DNA of 64,000 bases from Amphibalanus amphitrite (taxonomy: Eukaryota; Arthropoda; Thecostraca; Balanomorpha; Balanidae), in the NCBI RefSeq assembly GCF_019059575.1, contig NW_024881995.1:1-64000 (forward strand), given 5' to 3'. The translations under genes and the position numbers were made by a program. Below are positions 45,704 through 56,181 of this stretch, piece by piece. The notes below the pieces were generated by a model. The model was not told where the DNA came from. It saw only the letters and a program-made list of their open reading frames with translations, and did no database searches. The first letter of the stretch is position 1. The number at the start of each line of letters is the position of its first letter.

Positions 45704-45848
45704 CTGGTCTTTCAGTGGGATCCCTCTGTATGCACCTCAGAACTTCATCCGCAGGGCTGGTTCCTTCATATGCAGGTCCTCTGCCTTCATTGATTCCTCG
45801 GACTCCATCCTGACAACTCCACACCAGAAGCATGATTGCACTGGGCAC
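45704..45848 (-). CDS. Possible internal exon, weakly kinase-like
   Basis: Minus strand: TTACAG acceptor, 145 bp open in one frame only, donor GTAGGA. Reads VPSAIMLLVWS... and ends DEVLRCIQRDPTERP. The C..DP.ERP pattern is reminiscent of the end of a protein-kinase C-lobe, but this is weak. If it joined the exon at 44986-45178 directly it would stop after a few codons. Could be a remnant of a host gene carried inside element E. Confidence 0.25.
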
Positions 45849-45973
45849 CTGTAACACCATGTAGGATGATCAATACTTGTAACAATTCATAAATAGTAGG
45901 TAGCTTAGTGTTCTATTACATATACCTCCTGGTTGCTGGTGTTAAAATAGATCCTATTTGTCTTTTTCCATCA

Positions 45974-48561
45974 CAGTGGCGGTCGCAGGGGGGGGCCATC
46001 AGGGCCATGGCCCCCCCCCAAAGGCAAATCAGGGGGGGCCATCATATCATTTGGCCCCCCCCAAACAACCGATGGGCCCCCATGGCCGTATGGGGCCCTG
46101 GCCCGTATTCGATTGTCACGAGGCTCGAGAAACCCACGCCAGCTATTAACAGCTCCCATACCAGTCTTTGAGGGTCCTACACTGACCTCTGAGGGCCCTT
46201 CAGTGGCGGTCAAGCGTCCACATTGACCGCTGAGGACCTGTATTGACCTCTGAGGGCCCTCCACTGGCCTTTGAGGGCCCCTAAACCGGCCTCAGGGGCC
46301 CAACCGGCGTCTGAGAGCCTCACACCGGCCTCTGGTGGCCTCATTTCTGTCTCTCGAGTCCCAAGACTAGCCTTTAAGTGTCTCTGAGGGCCCCGCACTG
46401 GATTCTGTGGACCCGATGTCGAGCCAGCATCGGCCTCTGGGGGGCCATCTTGGCCTTTGAGGGCCCTCCGCTGGTCTCTGGGGTCCAACGCCGGCCCATG
46501 CCGGCCTTTTAGGGCCCCACACTGACCTCTAAGGGCCCATGCTGGCCTGTAAGGACCCACATTAGCCTCTAAGGGCCCCCCGCACTGGATTCTGATGACC
46601 CAATGCCGGCCGCTCAGGGCCCGCATCGGCGTCTGAGGGCCCATCTTGGCATGAGGGCCCTCCGCTGGCCTATGGGGTCCAACGCCGGCCCATGCCGGTC
46701 TTTTAGGGCCCCACACTGACCTCTGAGGGCCCATGCTGGCCTGTAAGGATACACATTAGCCTCTATGGGCCCCACACTGGATTCTGTAGACCCGATGCCG
46801 GCCTCTAAGGGTCCGCATCGGCCTCTGAAGGCCCATCTTGGCCTTTGAGGGCCCTCTGCTGGCCTCTGGGGTCCAACGCCGGCCAATGCCAGTCTTTTAG
46901 GGTCCCATTCTGATCTTTGAGGGCCCCATGCTGACCTGTAAGGGCCCATATTAGCCTCCGAGAGCCCCCCGCACTGGATTCTGAAGACCCGATGCCGGCC
47001 TCTAAGGGTCAGCATCGGCTTCTGCGGGCCCATCTTGGCCTTTGAGGGCCTTCTGTTGGCCTCTGGGGTCCAACGCCGGCCCATGCCGGTCTTTTAGGGC
47101 CCCACACTGACCTCTGAGGGCCCGTGCTGGCCTGTTAGGACCCACCTTAGCCTCTGAGGGCCCCGCACGGGCTTCTGAAGACCTGATGCCGGCCTCTAAG
47201 GGCCCACATCGGCCTAGTTAGAGTGCCCATCTTGGCCTTTGAGGGCCCTCTTCTGGCCTCTGGGGTCCAACGCCGGCCCATGTTAGTCTTTTAGGGCCCC
47301 ACCCTAACCTCTGATGGCTCCATGCAGGCCTGTAAGGACCCATATTAGCCTCCGAGTGCCCAATTCGGTCTCTGATGGTCTCAAACTGCCCTTTGCAGTC
47401 CCTGTACTGGTCTCTGAGGGCTCTGAACTGGCCCCTAAGAGCCCAAACCAGCCTCTAAAGGCCCCACGACCCACACCGGCCTCTGATGGTCCCATTTCTG
47501 TCTCTGGTACCGAAACTGCCCTTATGTGCCTCTGAGGGCCCCGTACTGGCTTCTGAAGGATCGATGCCGGCTTCTGAGGACCCATACCGGTATTTAAGTG
47601 CCTCATAGCGACACCTGAGGCCCCACACTAGCCTCTGAGGGGCCCGCAAACTGGCCTATGAGGTCTCTACACCGGCCACTGATGGCCCTATTATGTTCTC
47701 TTGGGGGCTCAAGCCTTACCTTTGGGCGTCACGCACTTGCTTATGAAGGCCCACATCAGCCTCTGGGGCCCTACCTGGGGCCTTTGAGGCCCTTCGCTGA
47801 CCCTTGGGTTCAACGCCAGCCTCTGGGGGTCTGACACCGTACTCTAAGGGCCCCATTGCAGCCTCTAGGCGATAGGTATCGCCGAAGCGCTATCGATGGG
47901 CCCATAATTGTAGGAACCATGGGTGCAGTGGGCGCAGTTGCACCAACAATAATTCTGCAGTGAGTGCAGACAATGTATTCTGCATCCACAATAATCTGGA
48001 ACAAAACCCCCTTTCCTCAGCAACACTACTTTCCATGCAGCACGACAAATTTAGGATATTTTGCCCACTATGCGTCTTTCGAAGCATTTGCTACTGTAAT
48101 GGTCCTCAAAATTTGCATTTGTGCTCAAGTGAAAAAAGATTAAACGGAAGTCGGAACACATGTGTGAACAGATACCTACCGATGAGCCACTGTTAAAAGT
48201 TTTAGCACGATGATCTTAAAAAATAGCAAAGTTTTTTTTTTGCAAAGAAAATTGCAAAGTTGGCCGCCTTTACTTTTGCGGTAGTCCATTCACAGTTGCG
48301 TGAATTATTGACATAATCAATGCTTCAAAATGCACTTTTTGGTACCTTTTCGACATGGTGCACCCTCAAAGCTCTCAATGAGCCTCCGCTCGGGTGCCGC
48401 TCCCTACCCCCCCCCCCCGCTTCACCGGTCATGGCCTAGATTTCTGCACCCGTGCACTACGCCCGTGGGCCCCTTTAAGCTAGCACCGGGCCCCCCGGAT
48501 CAGCGCAGGGGCCCCTTTGCCAAGTTGGCCCCCCCAAACTCCAAGTCTGCGACCGCCCCTG
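45974..48561. mobile_element. hAT-like element carrying a minisatellite
   Basis: 2588 bp with inverted ends CAGTGGCGGTCGCAG / CAGGGGCGGTCGCAG and an exact 8-bp target duplication TTCCATCA (45966-45973, 48562-48569). Internal inverted G/C-rich blocks (GGGGGGCCA). No transposase; most of it is the minisatellite 46140-47880. Confidence 0.85.
46140..47880. repeat. GGCCTCTGAGGGCCC minisatellite
   Basis: About 1.7 kb of degenerate ~30-bp units around GGCCTCTGAGGGCCC with higher-order repeats of roughly 200-230 bp (for example GTCCAACGCCGGCCCATGCC recurs at ~46487, 46678, 47067 and 47266). Long frames across it are compositional. Confidence 0.85.
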
Positions 48562-48569
48562 TTCCATCA

Positions 48570-49150
48570 TAACCTTTATCTGCATGCAATATCTTTGGTA
48601 CCCACCAGACAAAGTAGAACACTGCTAAAGTGCTTGCAATGAATCTTATAAAAATGCATTGAATTTATATAATCATTCTCAGCAGCATGTATCATCTTTT
48701 AATGCCTTTCTCAAGGGGCAAATCAATTTCCTATATCGATATGCCCATAAACTTATACGGGTAAATTACTTCATGTGGGCAATACAAGATCCAGCTATGA
48801 GTTAAGTTAGACTATTTTATACTCGAAGTTATGCTCGCCATTAAAAAAATATGTCGGGAAACGTGTTACATCGATGGAATTACCGTTTGGAGTCGTTCTA
48901 TCTTCGGCTTCTCGCCTCTCTTCGGCTACGTCAATTGAAGCCTTTCTAAGTCTTCTGTCCTCTCAAAACTTGCCTTTCCATGCTTGTGACACTTGCTGAA
49001 TATAAATTCACAACCCATCTGAGCAAAATTCAACTCAATTGCGATCAAATTCACCGAAATTCAGTCCCATGGACCGACACCGCACGGACTCCACACAGTG
49101 CAAAACACAGTGGCGCATTCGCCGCCACAGTTTCTGTGTCCAAAGAAGGC
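48570..49150. other. No feature recognised (inside element E)
   Basis: AT-rich flank between the hAT-like element and the right end of E. Confidence 0.4.
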
Positions 49151-49210
49151 AGTGCTGCCACCTGGTGAGGAAATAAGCCGAACATCCCCATTCGACACAG
49201 GTAGCCTAAC

Positions 49211-50006
49211 CGCATGTGTTTTTTATATCGCGGACAAAAAAGTGGGGATTGTTAGGGTTAAGCAGGGAGTCACCGATGTTAGATCCCTCTCTGGGTCCTT
49301 TCATAGGTCACGGTCCTGACCCGAGATAGCTGAGCTGTGTCGCAGCCCTGACCTCAGGGCTCAGACAGCTGAGCTGTGCACGCCGTCGGCTCGGCCGTCA
49401 GTCGCCACAGCCGCTGACGCCAGTGTCCAAACAGCTCCAAACAATATCCGGCCCTGTATAGCAGGATAAGCCATCAGAGGCGGGAGTGATCAATGGAGGG
49501 TCGCGAAACACTAACGCCAAGGGGATGACAACTGCTGAGGAATGAAGAAACTACATGAGATGATGTTTTTCGTACTCCAGCGTAGCACGAAAAACATCAT
49601 CTCACGCTCTCAGTCCCAGCGGATAAAAACAACACCTAAGAAAGAAACTACATGCAGGTACACTGGGAACACGTCATGCTGGAGTTGACGTGTTCCCAGC
49701 CCGTCCTGTACCATGCAGCCCGTTCCGGTGATCACTCCCGCCTCTGATGGCTTATCCTGCTATACAGGGCCGGATATTGTTTGGAGCTGTTTGGACACTG
49801 GCGTCAGCGGCTGTGGCGACTGACGGCCGAGCCGACGGCGTGCACAGCTCAGCTGTCTGAGGTCAGGGCTGCGACACAGCTCAGCTATCTCGGGTCAGGA
49901 CCGTGACCCCCTATGAAAAGACCCAGAGAGGAATCTAACATCGGTGACTCCCTGCTTAACCCTAACAATCCCTACTTTTTTCTCCGCGCTATAAAAAACA
50001 CATGCG
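49211..50006. mobile_element. Foldback element A7 (long form)
   Basis: Uninterrupted long-form copy with the central hairpin at ~49556-49602. Confidence 0.8.
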
Positions 50007-51111
50007 AGTTATAAAAAAACACATCCCTATCAACCAGTCCCAAACAGTGTACCAAATTTGAGCGCAATCGGCGTGGCAGTTCAGGGTTCAAGATAAATGA
50101 GCAACCCAAAATCGCTACTGCAGCAGAATAACGAACACTCTTGGCCCTTCACGTCGCACGTGTCACGACGCTCACCATGGTACATCAGTTGTAGTCAATA
50201 ACTCACCAAGATACATCAGTTGTAGTCAATAACGAGATGGAAGGGATAGGATTACGCGCAACAAAGAGTAACGCAGGTCAATCAGCCCAGCGGTTGCTGA
50301 CTTACAAGCCTATTAAAAAACGTTACAGGAATACGCTTCGCTAGCTCAATCGTAATAGAGTAGAATCATTACATATATGCAATTGCTACTATTTCCTGGT
50401 TTTCTTTATAGGCCAAGGCTTGGTAACTGATAACTCTGCTGCCCTGTAATGGGTCCGGCCCGCTGTCGCGAGTGAAGACACTCGCACTGACTGACTGGAC
50501 CGCCAGCCGAGACGCTGCTGACTGGTGGTGAATGGTGAGCGGAAGAGGAGAAAGTTTACGCCAAAGCTGAAGCAACTCTACATTGCTGTACAGCTAATAC
50601 GCTTTTCACCTGGTGGCCAGTAGAGGAACTAACAGTTACTACAACTGACCGTCAGAAGCACCCAACACACACCGTGCCGCTCCCAGTATTATACCAGGAT
50701 GTAGACCCCAGTCGGGCAGCGCTCCGGCGTCCGGCGGCCGCAGCTGGTCCAGCAGTGACAGCAGCCGGCCGGCGCTGCCCTCCGGCGCCGTCCGACAGGC
50801 GTTCACGGCCACCACCCTGACGGACAGACGTTACACGGTCAGCAAAGAGACGACACTCGGTCAGCGGACAGTGGCGTTGGGTCACCGGATGGCAGAGCAT
50901 CGCCGCAGCACACAGACCAGACAGGACTGTGCCGACAACGCAACCCCGTTGGAGTAACATGACCCTAATAAATGCACCGAAAATGCTTTGGTCTATCTCC
51001 ATTATTTATAATAATAAAAAATGAAAGAACAACTGAGATGAGGGAAAGGAGTGAGGCGTCTGTTAGGGTCCCCGTGCAATACGCCAGGTGCGGTGACTGA
51101 CCTCATCGCCG

Positions 51112-51234
51112 CTAGGTGGAGAGCTGGTTCACCCGGCTGACGACCTTCTGTACCTCCTCGGCGGAGAGCGGGTGGCCGTTGGTGGCCCGCCGCAGCCCGT
51201 CCCGGTAGCAGGCCGCCCCATCCGGCGACACACC
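51112..51234 (-). pseudogene. Orphan terminal exon Y (-)
   Basis: Last Y copy before the telomere array. Acceptor CCCCAG and the stop are kept, with some substitutions. The upstream X has been lost by truncation at 51477. Confidence 0.55.
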
Positions 51235-51360
51235 CTGGGGAGTCATAGCATAACACTCAGGCAGGTTCAGGTTTCAGTCCGACACACAGAACCGTCCGGC
51301 GACACGCCCTGGGGGCGACATATGGGCGCGCTCAGGGCTCAGGTACAGGTCTCGCGAGAT

Positions 51361-51477
51361 TAAGCGGTAGGTTTTGCACTTTTACATTTCCGGTTATATC
51401 TCAGAAACTAATCGATCTACGATGAAGCCATTTTACACGATCATGGCCGGCTTATTACCCAACAAGTCGATCGCATC
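51361..51477. mobile_element. MITE S, copy 7, broken by telomere repeat
   Basis: Only the first ~117 bp remain; the sequence passes from GATCGCATCTT into AGGTTAGG. Confidence 0.7.
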
Positions 51478-51516
51478 TTAGGTTAGGTTAGGTTAGGTTA
51501 GGTTAGGTTAGGTTAG
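51478..51516 (+). repeat. Telomeric (TTAGG)n, proximal block
   Basis: About eight TTAGG units beginning directly at the break in MITE S. Two bases (TT) are shared between the broken unit and the first repeat. Separated from the main array by element P2a. Confidence 0.95.
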
Positions 51517-52705
51517 CCCGCGCCCGGCTGGGGGTCCTGGATTTCCACGCCCTGCTGGGGGGGGGGTGTTTGAACACCCCCCCTTGTAACTCGGCTCCTG
51601 GGCCACGTAGCGATACGCGGAAGGCGGCGTTCGAAAGAGCGTCAAAAATAATGACGAAATCACTTCGGTCAATTTTTTGGTCAGGTCAAAGGTCAGGTCA
51701 CCAGAGGTCATTGAAGGTAAAATTTCGCCGATTTCCAGGTCGAATGTCGAAAATTTCCAAGAAGCCAATGCATAACTCGAGAACCAATAGAGTTACAGCG
51801 CCGCGGAAAAGAGCATTCGATAGCCCTATTAAAGCCCTTTCTGAGTAATTCGCTCAGATTTGACCTAACGTCAACGGTTTTGCCTGCAGGGGGCAAAAAT
51901 TGCAAAAATAGCCGATTTTTTCGGAAACAGTTTTTCTGCAATAACTTTTGACTCAAGCCTTGTACGAGCTTACTTTTACCGGCATTGTGTTCCTCTCGTC
52001 AAGACGCATCGAATGAACTATAACTTGACCTTGAAAGGTCAACTTGAAAATTTGACCTCAGGTCAAGGTCATGACCTGACCGGAAAGGGTCATGTTGCAT
52101 ATCAGTCGATCCGTATCGTCAAGCTGAACACATCTAAGGCGTTTTCATCGCTCTAGCATGCCTCTATCAAAAGTTATTTGCGAAAAACTGTTAGATACCA
52201 TTCGTGACCTAAGATGACCTCAGGGCATAAACAAGGGTCACTGACACCATTTTCATGTTCAGTGTGTCTGAACCACTTGTAATTCGGTGTTTGGGAGTGT
52301 TTATAATGTCTTTTGTCCAAAAGAGGCGCATTTCAATTTTCTCCCATTGACTTATAATGGGGAGGTCGCAAAATTGACCTGACCTTAGGTCATCGATATC
52401 AAAATTCTGAGATATACATTTTGTACATGCTATTGCTCTTAGCAATCGCTGAAAGTTTCAAAGCGATCGGTCACTCGGTGTAGCTATGACAGACATTGAA
52501 ACTTTTTATGAGGTGAGGTCACTTCAAGTGACCTGGTGACCTGACCTTGAATGACCTTGGTCTGAAATTTTCACAACATGTGTAGAATTGATGTACGATA
52601 AGGTGTACCAAAAACGGCGGCGCTTCGCGCTGCCGTTTTTGAGATATTCGCGAAAAACCACAAGGGGGGGGGGTGTTCAAACACCCCCCCCCAGCAGGGC
52701 GCGGG
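51517..52705. mobile_element. piggyBac-like element P2a inside telomere repeat
   Basis: 1189 bp. Ends CCCGCGCCCGGCTGGGGG and, inverted, CCCGCGCCCTGCTGGGGG, with a subterminal GGGGGGTGTTTGAACACCCC hairpin at each end. The flanking tetranucleotide is TTAG on both sides (51513-51516, 52706-52709) instead of TTAA. Full-length relative of P2b in opposite orientation. No ORF for transposase. Confidence 0.85.
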
Positions 52706-53101
52706 TTAGGTTAGGTTAGGTTAGGTTAGGTTAGGTTAGGTTAGGTTAGGTTAGGTTAGGTTAGGTTAGGTTAGGTTAGGTTAGGTTAGGTTAGGTTTAG
52801 GTTAGGTTAGGTTAGGTTAGGTTAGGTTAGGTTAGGTTAGGTTAAGTTAGGTTAGGTTAGGTTAGTTTAGGTTAGGTTCGGTTAGGTTAGGTTAGGTTAG
52901 GTTAGGTTAGGTTAGGTTAGGTTCGGTTCGGTTCGGTTCGGTTAGGTTCGGTTCGGTTCGGTTCGGTTCGGTTAGGTTCGGATAGGTTAGGTGAGGTTCG
53001 GTTAGGTTAGGTTAGGTTAGGTTAGGTTAGGCAAGGTTAGGTTAGGTTAGGTTAGGTTAGGTTAGGTTAGGTTAGGTTAGGTTAGGTTAAGTTAGGTTAG
53101 A
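52706..53101 (+). repeat. Telomeric (TTAGG)n array, G-strand
   Basis: About 400 bp of TTAGG with a block of TTCGG variants at ~52921-52982 and scattered single-base variants. Confidence 0.95.
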
Positions 53102-54090
53102 TTAACCTAACCTAACCATAACAAACCAAACCTAGCCTAACCTAACCTAACCTAACCTAACTTAACCTAACCTAACCTAACCTAACCTTACCTAGCCTAA
53201 CCTAACCTAATCTAACCTAACCTAACCTAACCTAACCTAACCTGACCTGACCTGACCTGACCTGACCTGACCTGACCTGACCTAACCTAACCTAACCTAA
53301 CCTAACCTAACCTAACCTAACCTAACCTAACCTAACCTAACCTAACCTAACCTAACCTGACCTAACCCAACCCAACCCAACCCAACCCAACCCAAACCAA
53401 CCCAACCTAACCTAACCTAACCTAACCTAACCTAACCTAACCTAACCTAACCGAACCGAACCGAACCTAACCTAACCTAACCTAACCTAACCTAACATAA
53501 ACTAACCTTACCTAACCTAACCTAACCTAACCTAACCTAACCTAACCTAACCTAACCTAACCTAACTTAACCTACCCAACCCAACCCAATATAACCCAAC
53601 CCAACCCAACCCAACCTAACCCAACCCAATCCACTCCAACCCAACCCAACCTAACCTAATCTAACCTAACCAAGCCTAACCTAACCTAACCTAGCCTAAC
53701 CTAACCTAACCTAACCTAACCTAACCTACCCAACCCAACCCAACCCAACCCGACCCAACCCAACCCAACCCAACCCAACCCAACCCAACCTAACCTAACC
53801 TAACCTAACCTAACCTAACCTAACCTAACCTAACCTAACCTAACCTAAACCTAACCTAACCTAACCTAACCTAACCTAACCTAACCTAACTTAACCTAAC
53901 CTAACCTAACCTACCCTAACCTAACCTAACCTAACCTAACCTAACCTAACCTAACCCAACCCAACCCAACCCAACCAAACCAAACCCAACCCAACCTAAC
54001 CTAACCTAGCCTAACCTAACCTAACCCAGCCTAACCTAACCTAACCTAACCTAGCCTAACCTAACCTAACCTAACCCATCCTAACCTAAC
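53102..54090 (-). repeat. Telomeric (CCTAA)n array, opposite orientation
   Basis: About 990 bp of CCTAA, i.e. TTAGG on the minus strand, with block variants: CCTGA at 53242-53281, CCCAA at 53365-53405, 53575-53650, 53728-53788 and 53953-53995, CCGAA near 53451-53465. Confidence 0.95.
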
Positions 54091-54549
54091 CGTCTCCCCA
54101 ACAGCGATGAGGAAAAAGTTACTCGCAGGAATATATCAGTGTCCCAAAACTGAGTTTTGTCTTGGGTGTCAGAGAGGAAAATTACCCACCAAAAAGAGGG
54201 GAGAGAGTGGAAAACTGCTGATTCGATTAGATCCAAAAAGAGTGATAAACAACAAAAAGCATGCATTTTATTCTAGGGTGTAGCACTGGAGAATGTTTGA
54301 TGCTAAACCGGGCACCCACACAACTGCTCTTTCTATAGGTAAAAAATCTAGGTTTTCTTGGTTGGGAGTGGAAAATTGTTCTTAAAATTTGGTGATGAGA
54401 GTGGAAAATGAATTTCATTTGGATGTCGTTTCCCACCCAAATCAACAAATTTTAGGACATTGGAATATATAGATTGGAGGCAAAAGTAAATCAAATATGT
54501 TCAGTTTCAGTGATTATGATACATAACCACTAACCACTTAACCTTAACC
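54091..54549. other. No feature recognised
   Basis: Single-copy-looking AT-rich DNA next to the telomere array; contains repeated 'gagagtggaaaa' phrases (54199-54212, 54366-54374, 54399-54409). Confidence 0.4.
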
Positions 54550-54553
54550 TTAA

Positions 54554-55110
54554 CCTCTCGCCGGTACAGGCCATTTTACGTCCTTGGACTGCACTGGGAG
54601 GGTTGGTACGACCCCCGCCCCTTTCACGTTTGGCCCCTGATCGAGGTAGAGCTTCGCGGAAAAACGAGCGTACGACCCGTAACGAGACGAAGCCAATGAT
54701 ACCCCATTTTAAGGTCCTAGGTCATCGGTTGACCTTCCAGGTCAGGTCAATGACCCAAAGTTCGGGAAAATCAGGAACTGTTAAAAAGTCGTGAAGTGTG
54801 CCTGCTGTAGGGTTTTGTCGGGGGGTTTTCGGATCACGAATATCGTGTTAGTTTTTAGCACAGATGATGTCTTGAAGCATTTAGACCAGGTCGGTTTAGG
54901 TCAAGTCAGGTCAACCAGTAGGGGTTGTGACGAGTATTCGTAGTACGTGTCTTACAGCTCTTACAGCCTCTTACAGCTTCGTAACGTGTTATAAAATTAC
55001 CAAAACTGCTTCGTAAATGTTCAAATAGTTGCTAAATTCGAATCCAGCTCCAAAAACTAGCCTCGAAACATGTAGAACTCGAAAAAATGAACCGAGTTCA
55101 CCAAAGGTTA
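54554..55110. mobile_element. piggyBac-like MITE T6, right end lost
   Basis: Starts after TTAA 54550-54553 with CCTCTCGCCGGTACAGG, follows the T family (GATCGAGGTAGAGCTTCGCG, AGGTCAGGTCAATGACCC), and is replaced at ~55111 by another repeat. Confidence 0.7.
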
Positions 55111-55111
55111 T

Positions 55112-55805
55112 TGTGTCGGCTGCCTTATTCGTAATTTTCCTCTCACCACTCACAGTGGTGAGAGGAAACTCACACTGTGAGTTTCCTCTTGTTGTGTTCC
55201 ACTCACAGTCTCACAGTCAATATGATTCGCCGAATTTACCGATGGTACCTTGTTGATTTGGTGAGTTGGGTGAGAGGAAAATTGAGAATAAGGCAGCTGA
55301 CATTCCAATTAGCAGATTGGCCGAATGATTTTTCAATCAAACCAATCGAAAGCATGGTTTGTTTCGGAACTGAGCTTCGTCGATCACCGTGAATGGCATT
55401 TGCCGAATTTGCCGATGATGAAAACGTGTTCGGTTTTTGGTCTCAGGCTTTGCCATAATTTGTTCGACGCCTAATATGAAATAATGAGCGTGTAGCTTCC
55501 TTATTCTACAAAAATCAGTCAAAGTTGACAGGGTGACGAAGCCTTTTAATGTACGCATGTGGCAGGTCACCAATAATCGCAATGATAGCTTGAGCTGTGA
55601 CACCCAGTTAGTTTGGTGAGTTGGTGAGAGGAAAATTGAGAATAAGGCAGCCGACACTCCCATCAGCAGATGGGCTGAGATATTTTTCAGTCAAATTATT
55701 CAAACACAGTTTGTTTCGGAACTGAAATTTGCCGATCACCGCCAATGGGCTTTGCCGACTTTGCCGATGGTAAATGAACGTGTTTGGTTTTTGGTCACCT
55801 AATAT
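55112..55805. repeat. Repeat with GGTGAGAGGAAAATTGAGAA modules
   Basis: Two ~190-bp direct copies (55262-55450 and 55612-55800, diverged) both starting near GGTGAGAGGAAAATTGAGAA. The first ~33 bp (55112-55144) is the inverse of this motif. A 23-bp-class hairpin around CACTCACAGTGGTGAGAGG lies at 55143-55195. Non-coding. Confidence 0.6.
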
Positions 55806-56181
55806 GACACCTAATATGAAATAAAGGGTGTGTAGGGCAATCGAATCTATACCGATCTAATGTCAGGCAGTGCCGATAAAACGTAAGCTGCTACTGAGTT
55901 TTACCCTGCACTTTATACCTATGCGCACGACACCAGACACAAAAAATAGTGTGAAAACAAAGGGCTCGCTCTAGCCTTATCGTTCAGTGAATGCAATGTA
56001 GGTTACAGCACGTCTTGATACATAAATTTGCTATAATATTTTGAAAACTACACGTTATTATGTTGCACTGTCTAGCATAGAGAGAAGTTTCAGTACAACA
56101 CTGTTTCGGCGTAATAACTTAGCGCTCAGTGGCGTGCGGGCTGGCTGAGACACGATCACCAGTCTAATGTTCTGCTGTTAA

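Larger units (their letters stand above)
41154..49189. mobile_element. 8.0-kb insertion (element E)
   Basis: Splits the sequence AATTAATTCGACACAGG that is continuous in other units. Ends are inverted: GGGGATGTTCG at the left and GGGGATGTTCG read inward from the right, plus a second matching block CCAGGTGGCAGCAC at 41189-41202 and its complement at 49152-49165. AT occurs at both junctions. The interior is mixed: P2 and T5 fragments, a G-rich-ended element, possible exons and a hAT-like minisatellite carrier. No transposase recognised. Confidence 0.65.
40060..50816 (-). pseudogene. Gene 3' fragment Z-X-Y (- copy c)
   Basis: Reading leftwards: exon Z 50816-50695 (GGGG form, donor altered to GTATAA), X 40906-40772 and Y 40182-40060, both open. 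The 8.0-kb element 41154-49189 and foldback A7 lie in the Z-X intron. Confidence 0.55.
50007..51477 (-). repeat. Inverted repeat unit 7', truncated at telomere repeat
   Basis: Contains exon Z 50695-50816, exon Y 51112-51234 and the first ~117 bp of MITE S (51361-51477). The copy stops mid-MITE and continues as TTAGG repeats, so exon X is absent. Confidence 0.9.

Noticed and set aside
46210-47649. ORFs of 100-174 codons (GPQRSVWGP-type)
   Set aside because: Translation of the minisatellite inside the hAT-like carrier; repeats, not a gene.
52706-54090. Interpreting TTAGG/CCTAA as a simple interstitial microsatellite
   Set aside because: The single orientation switch, the truncated unit at the array start and different flanking DNA fit a telomere join better, though assembly error remains possible.
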